A DNA stretch of 47,732 nt, from NCBI GenBank assembly GCA_025929425.1, contig JAICME010000004.1:1-47732 (forward strand), read 5' to 3'. Shown one piece after another: positions 19,993 to 28,472 of this stretch. The notes beneath the pieces are model-generated. The model did not search any database and was not told the DNA's origin. It saw only the letters and a list, made by a program, of their open reading frames with translations. Every line of letters begins with the position of its first letter. The stretch's first letter is position 1. The translations under genes and the position numbers were made by a program. Source of the stretch: Thermoleophilia bacterium. GTDB taxonomy: Bacteria > Actinomycetota > Thermoleophilia > Gaiellales > Gaiellaceae.

Positions 19993-20081
19993 CTAGCTCG
20001 CACCCTCGCTTGTCGTGTCTGCGGACATCACTCTGCCCGCCCTGCAGAAGCATTCATCGACACAAAGAATATGCCTCAATC

Positions 20082-20933
20082 GTGACGGAGAGCAAACACC
20101 GGCTGTCGGGTTTCGAGGAGCGGGAGCTCGAGTGGCGTGGAGCACGCCTTCACTACGCCGTCGGGGGAGCCGGATCGCCACTCGTGCTCGTGCACGGGCT
20201 GGGCGGAATCGTCGAGAACTGGTGCGCTCTGGCACCAGCGCTGGCCGAGCGACACCGCGTGCTCGTCCCCGACCTGCCGGGCCACGGACGATCGGCGCTT
20301 CTCTCCGAGGCGCGGAACCTCGACTCGCTGTCGGAGGCCGCGCTCGGGCTGGCAGAGGCAGAAGACATCCGCGGCGCAATTTGGATCGGCCACTCGCTCG
20401 GCGGGGTTGTGGCACTGCGAGCGGCGGTGCTTCGTCCCGACGCCGTAGGCGGAGTCGTTCTCGCCGCGGCCGCCGGCATCGGCTCGGCGTCGCGGGCAGC
20501 TCAGGTGACGCTCGCCGTGCTCGGCGCCACCCGGCCGGGACGCCTGATCGCGCCCTTCCGGCATGCGTGGGCGCACTCCCGGATCGGTCGCCGCATCGCC
20601 TTCGGCTGGTGGGGTGCGGCCGATTCCGGCGCGCTCGAGCCCGACATTGCCGAGGCATTTCTTCTGGGGCCCTCGCTCCACACGGACACCCGGCAGGCGG
20701 CACGGGCACTGCTCGTCTCGGATCCGCGCGTCGAACTCGACCGTGTCAGCTGCCCCTGCCTCTGCCTGTGGGGCGCGAGCGACAACTGGGTCGGCCCGCA
20801 GGACGGCATGGAGTACGCGCGCCGCCTGCGCGCGCCGCTCCGAACGATCGCCGGCTGCGGCCATCTCCTGATCGGAGAGCGGCCCGACGCCTGCCTCGCC
20901 GCGATCGAGGAGTTCGTCGACTCCCTCGGTTAG
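20082..20933 (+). CDS. Alpha/beta-hydrolase fold protein
   Basis: Cytosolic esterase/lipase/haloperoxidase-type hydrolase, 283 residues. The catalytic triad is visible: S105 in GHSLGG, D234 in GASDNWVG and H261 in GCGHLLIGE; the oxyanion HGLGG loop lies near residue 38 and DLPGHGRS follows. A cap region (about 145-205) contains several Trp and Arg. GTG 20082 is chosen because the upstream extension to 20010 contains non-typical sequence and overlaps the divergent leader. Substrate unknown; it resembles MhpC/BphD-like or PHA-depolymerase-like hydrolases only in general fold. The stop overlaps the convergent ssb stop (TTAG). Confidence 0.85.
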   Translation: MTESKHRLSGFEERELEWRGARLHYAVGGAGSPLVLVHGLGGIVENWCALAPALAERHRVLVPDLPGHGRSALLSEARNLDSLSEAALGLAEAEDIRGAIWIGHSLGGVVALRAAVLRPDAVGGVVLAAAAGIGSASRAAQVTLAVLGATRPGRLIAPFRHAWAHSRIGRRIAFGWWGAADSGALEPDIAEAFLLGPSLHTDTRQAARALLVSDPRVELDRVSCPCLCLWGASDNWVGPQDGMEYARRLRAPLRTIAGCGHLLIGERPDACLAAIEEFVDSLG

Positions 20934-21298
20934 CCGGCCGCCGCAGGCGCCTCGAACGGGATCACGTCTGCTCCGGCGTCCTCCTCGTCACGACGAGGGC
21001 CGCCGCCGAGGAACTCGACCCGCCGAGCGACCACCTCGACCGCGCTGCGGCGTTTGCCCTCCTCCTCCCACGAACGCGACTTCAGTCGTCCGTCGATCGC
21101 GACCCTTCTGCCCTTGCCGAGGTACTCGGCGCACAGCTCGCCTTGCCGGTCCCAGGCCGACACGGTCACGAAGTCCGCGCCGCCGTCCCGGCTCGCGCGG
21201 TCGACGGCGAGCACGAAGCTCGCGACTCGCTTGTCGGGTGCGACCTCTCGCACCTCGACCTCGGTGGCGAGGTTGCCGATCAACGTGACCACGTTCAC
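20930..21298 (-). CDS. ssb: Single-stranded DNA-binding protein
   Basis: OB-fold protein covering ssDNA, 122 residues. The N-terminus NVVTLIGNLATEVEVREV, FVLAVDR, FVTVSAWDRQGELCAEYLGKG and VAIDGRLKSRSW define the SSB domain. The C-terminal tail is short and acidic (DEEDAGADVIPFEA) but does not end with the canonical DDDIPF; the DVIPFEAPAAAG ending is a diverged version. GTG 21298 is chosen because TAGCGT lies seven bases upstream and it matches the family start; GTG 21307 would add three residues. Being monocistronic and away from rpsF-rpsR, it may be a second SSB paralogue. Confidence 0.88.
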   Translation of the reverse strand: MNVVTLIGNLATEVEVREVAPDKRVASFVLAVDRASRDGGADFVTVSAWDRQGELCAEYLGKGRRVAIDGRLKSRSWEEEGKRRSAVEVVARRVEFLGGGPRRDEEDAGADVIPFEAPAAAG

Positions 21299-21305
21299 GC
21301 CGTGC

Positions 21306-21311
21306 ACGCTA
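21306..21311 (-). promoter_or_regulatory. Leaderless-type promoter of ssb
   Basis: TAGCGT on the minus strand ends seven bases before GTG 21298. The divergent mreB promoter is 48 bp away. Confidence 0.45.
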
Positions 21312-21359
21312 GGCGGGAACCCGTCGCGGCGGAGTCAAGGCTTTGTGCCGGTTTAGGGC

Positions 21360-22424
<1,065 letters not shown>

Positions 22425-22430
22425 GCCGGC

Positions 22431-23396
22431 ATGGACATCCAGGAAGTCGATGCGCGCAGCGCGTCGGACGATGTGCTCGCCCGGTTCCACGCGCTCGAGG
22501 CGGCATACCACGAGGAGTTGAATCCGGGCTTTCCGGGGCGCAGCGCCGAGGAGGTCATCGCGTTCCACAGGCACGTGCCTGCGACGCAGACCGACTGTCA
22601 CTGGCTTGCCGACGGCGGTACGGCCGTGCTCTACGTGCACGGGCCGACCGCGACCTTCCTCGAGTTGCGGGTCGCGCCCGACCGCAGGCGACGCGGTCTG
22701 GGGACGGCGCTGCTGGAGCGAGCGCGTCGGCGCTGTCACGAGCTTGGCGTAGAGGCGCTTCGCAGCGTCCACTCGACCGCTGCAGGAGCCGCGTTCGCCA
22801 GGGCGGTCGGCGCGCGGGACGAGCAGCGCATCGTGGAGTCGATCCTCCATCTCCGAACCGCCGAGCTGCCTGAGCCTCATCCCGCCGAGGGCTTTCGCCT
22901 CGTCACGTGGCTCGGCCGTGTCCCGGAGCCGCACCTCGCGTCGTATGTCGCGGCCCGGGCGGCGATGGACGATGCACCCGCACCCGACGGGATGGACTTT
23001 CCGACCTGGACGGCCGAGAACGTGCGGGCGTCGGAGGAGTCGCTCGTGCAGCGCGACCGCGAGATGCGGCTCACGGTCGCGATGGCTGCCGACGGCGAGA
23101 TCGCCTCGTTCACGGAGCTTCGCGTGTCGCGGGGCTCCACGCTCGGGTTCACGGACGACACCGGGACGGCCGCCGCACACCGCGGAAAAGGGCTCGCGCG
23201 TGCGGTCAAGATCGAGTCGCTGCGGCGACTCCGCGCAGACCATCCGGAGGTCGAGGTGGTGACCACGTCGAACGCCGAGGAGAACGCCGTCATGCGAGGT
23301 CTGAACGAGTCCATCGGGTTCCGTCCCGCCCTCGTCGGGACACTTGCCGCCATCGAACTCGGGTCTCCGGGTCAAACCAGCGGGAACCCGCGGTAA
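22431..23396 (+). CDS. Tandem GNAT-family N-acetyltransferase
   Basis: 321 residues with two GNAT modules. The first has the acetyl-CoA loop LRVAPDRRRRGLGTALL (79-95); the second has DTGTAAAHRGKGLARAVK (243-260) and the C-terminal NAEENAVMRGLNESIGF. Double-GNAT organisation recalls MshD (mycothiol synthase) but also many uncharacterised antibiotic or small-molecule acetyltransferases; this sequence lacks strong MshD landmarks that I can identify. It begins six bases after mreB, without an SD, and ends nine bases before mreC. The insertion of an acetyltransferase between mreB and mreC is unusual; its target is unknown. Confidence 0.85.
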   Translation: MDIQEVDARSASDDVLARFHALEAAYHEELNPGFPGRSAEEVIAFHRHVPATQTDCHWLADGGTAVLYVHGPTATFLELRVAPDRRRRGLGTALLERARRRCHELGVEALRSVHSTAAGAAFARAVGARDEQRIVESILHLRTAELPEPHPAEGFRLVTWLGRVPEPHLASYVAARAAMDDAPAPDGMDFPTWTAENVRASEESLVQRDREMRLTVAMAADGEIASFTELRVSRGSTLGFTDDTGTAAAHRGKGLARAVKIESLRRLRADHPEVEVVTTSNAEENAVMRGLNESIGFRPALVGTLAAIELGSPGQTSGNPR

Positions 23397-23399
23397 CCT
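23394..23399 (+). promoter_or_regulatory. Leaderless-type promoter before mreC
   Basis: TAACCT overlaps the stop region of the GNAT gene and ends six bases before the mreC GTG, so mreC-mreD-PBP2-rodA may be transcribed separately from mreB. Confidence 0.4.
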
Positions 23400-23405
23400 G
23401 TTGCG

Positions 23406-24338
23406 GTGGCTCCACCAAGTCGCAGCGCGCGCGCGGCTGTGCTTGCTTCGTCGGTTCAACGCTCGAAGCCGACCCCGTACCCCTCGAAGGCACGCAGCGC
23501 GCTCATCCGGAGGACGGTCGTCGTCGTCCTCGTTCTCATCGCGCTGACGCTCGTCACGATCTCATTCCGCAGCCCGAGGTCGGGACCGGTCCACGGTCTG
23601 CAGGGGGCGGGCTCGACCGCCTTGCATCCCTTCCAGATCGCAGCGACCCGGGTTGCCCAGCCGTTCCGTGACGCGTACTCGTACATCGACGGCCTGACCA
23701 AGGCGAAGGCCGAGAACAAGAAGCTGAAGAAGGAGCTCATCGAGTACCGGGCTGCGCAGATCAGGGCCGCGGCGGCTGCCGCCAAGGAAGAGCAGGTCGT
23801 CAAGCTCCTGCACTTCGTACAGGGACCGACGTTCCCCAACGGCTATCGAGCGATCAGCACCGAGGTCACCTCGTTCCCCAGCGGTCCGTTCACGCACTCG
23901 CTCACGATCGCCGCGGGATCCGCCAACGGTGTCCGGCTGAACTCGCCCGTCGTCAGCGGCGACGGTCTCGTCGGGATCGTCTCGAACCTCTTCCCGCATT
24001 CCGCCAAGGTCACGCTGATCAGCGACCCGAACAGCTACGTCGCCGCGCGCGACCTGCAGACGCGCGTGCGCGGAGGAGTGCGCCCGGGAGCCGGTGGCAC
24101 GCTGATCCTCGACCAGGTGCAGAAGACGGAGGTGGTCAAGCAGGGCGACGAGGTCGTCACCGACGGGACGCACAACGCGCGCCTTCCGGATCTCTATCCG
24201 TACGGCATTCCGATCGGTCGGGTCACCTCGGTCGGCGTCGCCGACACGGCGAGCTTCCTCCAGGTGCAGGTGCAGCCCTTCGCGAACCTCGGCTCCCTCG
24301 ACGCGGTCGCAGTACTCGTCCCGACGAAGCACCGATGA
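23406..24338 (+). CDS. mreC: Rod shape-determining protein MreC
   Basis: Bitopic elongasome protein, 310 residues. A basic cytoplasmic start is followed by one membrane segment (VVVVLVLIALTLVTI, about 40-55), a coiled coil with KAKAENKKLKKELIEYRAAQ (about 98-125) and the periplasm-type beta-barrel domain with SGDGLVGIVSNLFPHSAKVTLISDPNSYVAAR and DEVVTDG. It connects MreB inside with PBP2/RodA outside. GTG start has a TANNNT element six bases upstream. Its stop overlaps the mreD start (ATGA). Confidence 0.94.
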   Translation: MAPPSRSARAAVLASSVQRSKPTPYPSKARSALIRRTVVVVLVLIALTLVTISFRSPRSGPVHGLQGAGSTALHPFQIAATRVAQPFRDAYSYIDGLTKAKAENKKLKKELIEYRAAQIRAAAAAAKEEQVVKLLHFVQGPTFPNGYRAISTEVTSFPSGPFTHSLTIAAGSANGVRLNSPVVSGDGLVGIVSNLFPHSAKVTLISDPNSYVAARDLQTRVRGGVRPGAGGTLILDQVQKTEVVKQGDEVVTDGTHNARLPDLYPYGIPIGRVTSVGVADTASFLQVQVQPFANLGSLDAVAVLVPTKHR

Positions 24339-24859
24339 GCCTGGCCGACGGCGTCAAGGCCGCCGTCCTGCTCTTCGTGGCGGCGATCGCACAAGTCTCG
24401 ATCTTCTCCCAGCTGCACGTCTTCGGCGCCGTCCCCGACTTTCTCCTCGTCTCGCTCGTCGCGCTCTCCCTGCTGCGCGGCAGCGTCGCCGGCGCCGCCG
24501 GCGGCTTCTTCGCCGGGCTCCTCGTCGACACTGCGTCGCTCGGGACGCTCGGGCTCACGTCGCTCGTGCTGACGCTGGCCGGGTACTGGATCGGGCGGTA
24601 CGGGGAGACGACCGGCCGCGACCGCGCGCATGCCCCGTTCCTCTCGATCGGTGTCGTGACCGTCCTCTACGAGCTCGGCCTGCTCGTGGTCCATTTCGTC
24701 CTGGGAGAGAGCGCGCCGGCCGGCGCGGTTGTGCGCAGCATCGGCCCGGCGATCGTCCTCAACCTGATTCTCACCGCGCCGGTCTATGCGGTCGTGCGGC
24801 GGCTGCTGCGGCCCGCCGAGCGGGAAGAGCTGAGCGCGGAGGTGCAGCTCCTTGGCTAG
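24335..24859 (+). CDS. mreD: Rod shape-determining protein MreD
   Basis: Integral membrane partner of MreC, 174 residues with about five to six hydrophobic segments. The family motif PDFLLVSLVALSLLRG in the second segment and GAAGGFFAGLLVDTASLGTLGL are clear. ATG start overlaps the mreC stop, and the TTG of the PBP2 gene overlaps its 3' end by eight bases; all three are translationally coupled. Confidence 0.92.
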   Translation: MSLADGVKAAVLLFVAAIAQVSIFSQLHVFGAVPDFLLVSLVALSLLRGSVAGAAGGFFAGLLVDTASLGTLGLTSLVLTLAGYWIGRYGETTGRDRAHAPFLSIGVVTVLYELGLLVVHFVLGESAPAGAVVRSIGPAIVLNLILTAPVYAVVRRLLRPAEREELSAEVQLLG

Positions 24860-26897
24860 CACCACGACGCGGCGACTCCCTCTGCCACCCTCGAGGCGCA
24901 CCCGTGCGGACGAGCCGGACGGCGAAGAGATCGCGGTCGAGCCCTACCGGCTCACGCCGAAGCTCGCGCGACGGGTGGCACTCCTCGGAGGGCTCGTCGT
25001 GATCGGGTTCGCGGCGCTCGTCGGGCGGCTCTGGGCGCTGCAGGTGCTCGCCGGGCCGCACTACGCCGCTCGTGCGCAGGCGAACCAGATACGCACCGTG
25101 CGCGTCGAGGCGCCGCGCGGACAGATCGTCGACCGGAACCGCGACGTCCTCGTGACGAACAAGCCGGTCACCGCGATCGAGCTCTGGCCGTCCGGCCTGT
25201 CGAAGGTCTACTCGCGCCGGGTGGCCGAGCTGCGCGAGCTGGCGGACGTGACGCGCGTGAACGTGCGCCAGCTGACGAGGCTGATCCTTGCGCGGCGGAA
25301 GGCCGGGGACATGCTCGATCCGATCGTCGTGCGCCCCGCGGCGCCGACGGCAATGCTGACGTACCTGCAGGAGCGCGCAGCCAGCTTCCCGGGCTTGACG
25401 CTCGCACGGAGCTACGTCCGACGCTACCCGCACGGGGATCTCGCGCCGCAGCTGCTCGGCTACGTCGGACAGATCTCGCCGCCGGAGCTGCAGACCATGG
25501 GGAAATCGGGTTACGCGCCGGGCGACGTGATCGGTCAAACCGGGATCGAGGCGACGTACAACACATACCTCTTCGGCGTCCCGGGTGCGGCGCGCGTCCG
25601 TGTCGACTCACTCGGCCGACCCCGCAGCGCGCGGACGCTGACGACTCAGCCGCAGCCGGGCCAGACGGTTCGCTTGACGATCGACGCCGGCCTGCAGACG
25701 GCCGCGCAGAACGCGCTGCAGTACGGGATCCAGATCGCCCGCAACGGCGGGGAGTGGGCGGCGGACGGTGGGGCGATCGTCGCCATGAGCCCGAAGGACG
25801 GCTCGATCCTCGCACTCGCGTCGTCGCCCACGTACGACCCGTCCGTCTACACGGGGCGGGTGACGACGCGCGCCCTGAAGGCGCAGGGCCTCGTGGGGAA
25901 GGCGGCCACCGACAAGAACTACCCGGCGCTCGACCGTGCGCTCGACGCCACCTATCCACCCGGCTCGACGTTCAAGCCGCTCACCGCGATCGCGGCCCTG
26001 CAGGAGCACCTGATCAAGCCGTACTCCTTCTATCCGTGCACCGGCACGTACGTCGCACCCGAGGATCGCTCCCATCACGTCTTCCACAACTGGGACCCCA
26101 ACGTCAATCAGGGGATGGACCTGCCGACGGCGCTCGCCTACTCGTGCGACACGTACTTCTACCGAGCCGGCAACGCCTTCTACAAGCTGCCGACGAATCG
26201 TGGCCAGCCGCTGCAGAAGTGGGCGCGCGCGTTCGGCTTCGGGCAGAAGAGCACGGTCGATGCCGGTCCCGACGTGGCCGGGCTCGTGCCGACGATCGGC
26301 TACAAGCACCGCAGGTTTGCCAAGAGCAGCGGCGACCCGAACTGGCGGATCGACCGCCTCTGGAAGCCGGGTGACTCGATCAACCTCGCGATCGGGCAGG
26401 GTGACCTGCTCGTGACGCCGCTCCAGATGACGCGCTTCTACGCGGCGATCGCGAACGGCGGGAAGCTCGTCACGCCGCACGTCCTCCTGAACGTCGAGAA
26501 CCCGAACGGGACGATCGTCCCCACGACTCCGCCGGCGGCGCCGCGGCCGGTCCCGGGACTCGATTCCAAGTACCTCAAGGTCGTCAAGCAGGGCCTGTTC
26601 GAGGGCACGCACGACTCGTTCGGCACCTCGTACGGCGTCTTCGGGAACTTCCCCTACGACGTCGCCGGCAAGACCGGTACCGCGCAGAAGACCGTCACTC
26701 TTCCCGGCTTCACCGGTGAGAGGGACCAGTCTTGGTGGTGTGGCTATGGTCCCGCCAACGATCCGAAGCTCGTCGTGTGCGCGGTGATCGAGAACGGCGG
26801 CCACGGCGGCACTGCGGCGGCGCCCGCGGCCGAGAAGGTCTTCGCGAAGTTCTTCCACGTCTCTTCGACCCAGCTGCTACCGATCCACTCGGACTGA
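24852..26897 (+). CDS. mrdA: Penicillin-binding protein 2 (elongation transpeptidase)
   Basis: Class B PBP cross-linking new peptidoglycan with RodA, 681 residues. Architecture: cytoplasmic tail, one membrane anchor (VALLGGLVVIGFAALVG, about 38-55), a pedestal/dimerisation domain with EAPRGQIVDRNRDVLVTN, and the transpeptidase domain with S372-T-F-K375, the SCD motif in AYSCDTYFYRAG and KTG at K607 in AGKTGTAQ. TTG start has GGAGGTG upstream inside mreD. The stop TGA overlaps the rodA ATG. Some annotators call this mrdA or pbpA; its place beside rodA and mreCD identifies the elongasome role. Confidence 0.95.
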   Translation: MASTTTRRLPLPPSRRTRADEPDGEEIAVEPYRLTPKLARRVALLGGLVVIGFAALVGRLWALQVLAGPHYAARAQANQIRTVRVEAPRGQIVDRNRDVLVTNKPVTAIELWPSGLSKVYSRRVAELRELADVTRVNVRQLTRLILARRKAGDMLDPIVVRPAAPTAMLTYLQERAASFPGLTLARSYVRRYPHGDLAPQLLGYVGQISPPELQTMGKSGYAPGDVIGQTGIEATYNTYLFGVPGAARVRVDSLGRPRSARTLTTQPQPGQTVRLTIDAGLQTAAQNALQYGIQIARNGGEWAADGGAIVAMSPKDGSILALASSPTYDPSVYTGRVTTRALKAQGLVGKAATDKNYPALDRALDATYPPGSTFKPLTAIAALQEHLIKPYSFYPCTGTYVAPEDRSHHVFHNWDPNVNQGMDLPTALAYSCDTYFYRAGNAFYKLPTNRGQPLQKWARAFGFGQKSTVDAGPDVAGLVPTIGYKHRRFAKSSGDPNWRIDRLWKPGDSINLAIGQGDLLVTPLQMTRFYAAIANGGKLVTPHVLLNVENPNGTIVPTTPPAAPRPVPGLDSKYLKVVKQGLFEGTHDSFGTSYGVFGNFPYDVAGKTGTAQKTVTLPGFTGERDQSWWCGYGPANDPKLVVCAVIENGGHGGTAAAPAAEKVFAKFFHVSSTQLLPIHSD

Positions 26898-28090
26898 TGC
26901 TCGAATACGCGGGATCCCAACGAGCCGGCCTCCGTAACGAGCGCGAGGCGCCGCACCTGCTGAGTGTCGTGCGCTCGCTGGACTGGGTGTTGCTGGTCGG
27001 CGTCGCCGCGCTCGTCCTCGTGGGCCTGTGGGGCGTCGCCGGCGTGACGAAGTTCGCAGTGGCGAACGACCCGAGCTACTACCTCAACCGCCAGATCCTC
27101 TACGCAGCGGCGGGCGGGGTCGTGCTCGTGGTTGCCGCGCTCATCGATCCGGATCTCTACCGCCGCTACTGGCGCGGCATCTTCATCGGGACGGCGGTGG
27201 TCATCGCCTTCGTCCTTCTGATCGGGCACGCGGCGCGCGGTTCAACCCGCTGGATCCACCTCGGCTTCTTCACGTTCCAGCCGTCGGAGTTCGGGAAGCT
27301 CCTCTTCGTGGTGGCGCTGGCGGGGATGCTCGCAGAACGCCAGCGGGTCGTGAGCTCGTGGGAGACCACGCTCCGGGTGGTCGGGCTCGGCCTCCTGCCG
27401 GTCGTGCTCGTCTTCGCGCAACCCGACCTCGGCACGGCGCTCGTCTATCTCGCGGCGCTCGGGGCGATGCTCTTCGTCGCCGGGGTGCCGTGGCGGCATC
27501 TCGCAGTGCTCGGGAGTCTCGTCGTGGTCGTGGCGGTGGGTGTTCTCTGGGCCGGGCCCGCGGCCGGGGTCAACGTGCTCAAGGGTTACCAGCAGCAGCG
27601 CCTGACCTGCTTCACGCACCCTTCCAACTGCCCGGCTGCGGCGGGCTACAACCTGGATCAGGCGAAGACGACCGTCGGTTCCGGCCAGATCCGCGGCCGC
27701 GGGGTGAACAACTCGACGCAGGTCAACCTCGGCTTCCTCCCGGAGAGCCAGACCGACTTCGTCTTCGCAGGCTTTGCCGAGCAGCGGGGCTTCCTGGGAG
27801 CAGCGCTTCTGCTCGGGCTCTACCTCGTCGTGTTGTGGCGCGGCCTGCGCGTGATCACCGTCGCGCGCGATCTCTTCTCGGCGGTGGTCGCCGGCGGCAT
27901 CGTCATCGCGCTGCTCTTCCAGATCTTCGTCAACGTCGGCATGACGATGGGGATCGCCCCGATCACCGGCATCCCCTTGCCCTTCGTCAGCGTCGGCGGG
28001 TCGTCGCTCATCGCGAACCTGGCCGCGATGGGCGTGCTCCTCGCGATCCACGCCCGCGGTCGCGTCTCGCGTTATTCGCGGCGTCGCTGA
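26897..28090 (+). CDS. rodA: SEDS peptidoglycan glycosyltransferase RodA
   Basis: Polymerises lipid II for cell elongation, working with PBP2. The 397-residue protein has about ten membrane segments; SEDS signatures include STRWIHLGFFTFQPSEFGKL, AQPDLGTALVYLAA, the large extracellular loop with GSGQIRGRGVNNSTQ and FLPESQTDFVFAGFAEQRG, and the C-terminal GIPLPFVSVGGSS. ATG overlaps the PBP2 stop (TGATG). It closes the elongasome run; a four-base gap separates its stop from the convergent small gene at 28095. Confidence 0.95.
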   Translation: MLEYAGSQRAGLRNEREAPHLLSVVRSLDWVLLVGVAALVLVGLWGVAGVTKFAVANDPSYYLNRQILYAAAGGVVLVVAALIDPDLYRRYWRGIFIGTAVVIAFVLLIGHAARGSTRWIHLGFFTFQPSEFGKLLFVVALAGMLAERQRVVSSWETTLRVVGLGLLPVVLVFAQPDLGTALVYLAALGAMLFVAGVPWRHLAVLGSLVVVVAVGVLWAGPAAGVNVLKGYQQQRLTCFTHPSNCPAAAGYNLDQAKTTVGSGQIRGRGVNNSTQVNLGFLPESQTDFVFAGFAEQRGFLGAALLLGLYLVVLWRGLRVITVARDLFSAVVAGGIVIALLFQIFVNVGMTMGIAPITGIPLPFVSVGGSSLIANLAAMGVLLAIHARGRVSRYSRRR

Positions 28091-28094
28091 TCAG

Positions 28095-28286
28095 CTAGGC
28101 GGCAGCCGGCCGGAGCCGCGCCCGGCGTGCCCGGATCGCGCGCAGGCGCTGGCTCAGGCGGGCCCACGCCCAGGGCTCGATCTCGCGGTAGCGGGTCTCC
28201 GCCTGGCTCCGGGTCGCCTCGAGGTACTCGAACCAGGCGTCCGCCTCTTCGATCAGCAGGAGCTCTTCGGCCTCGCGTTGCGCCAC
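28095..28286 (-). CDS. Small charged helical protein, 63 residues
   Basis: Not recognised. From GTG 28286 the product is a highly charged, Trp-containing helix-forming sequence (EAEELLLIEEADAWFEYLE ... YREIEPWAWARLSQRL) with an Arg-rich C-terminus, no signal and no membrane span. Coding is supported by a near-perfect SD (GGGAGGTGA, seven bases before the start) and by a TACGAT -10 at 28319-28324. It lies convergent to rodA and divergent from the RNase E/G gene. The upstream part of the longer open frame is low-complexity antisense sequence and is not included. Confidence 0.7.
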   Translation of the reverse strand: MAQREAEELLLIEEADAWFEYLEATRSQAETRYREIEPWAWARLSQRLRAIRARRARLRPAAA

Positions 28287-28318
28287 AACCCGTTCACCTC
28301 CCGGACGTGATTGGCCGG

Positions 28319-28344
28319 ATCGTAGGTCCGGGCTCGGACGGACC
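28319..28344 (-). promoter_or_regulatory. Promoter and adjacent inverted repeat upstream of the 63-residue gene
   Basis: TACGAT (28319-28324, minus strand) is a -10; immediately upstream GGTCCG (28325-28330) and CGGACC (28339-28344) form a 6-bp inverted repeat with an eight-base spacer in the -35 region, a plausible regulator site. Confidence 0.35.
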
Positions 28345-28472
28345 CCTGGGTGGGCGATTGCTACCCTGGCGACGTAGGCCATGCCAAGCCTTTTCACTGA
28401 CAATGAGCGCGCGCGCACCCCGTATCCGTTTCGGGTTGCTGTCGCGCCGCGCTCCCACGAAGGAGTTCTTAC

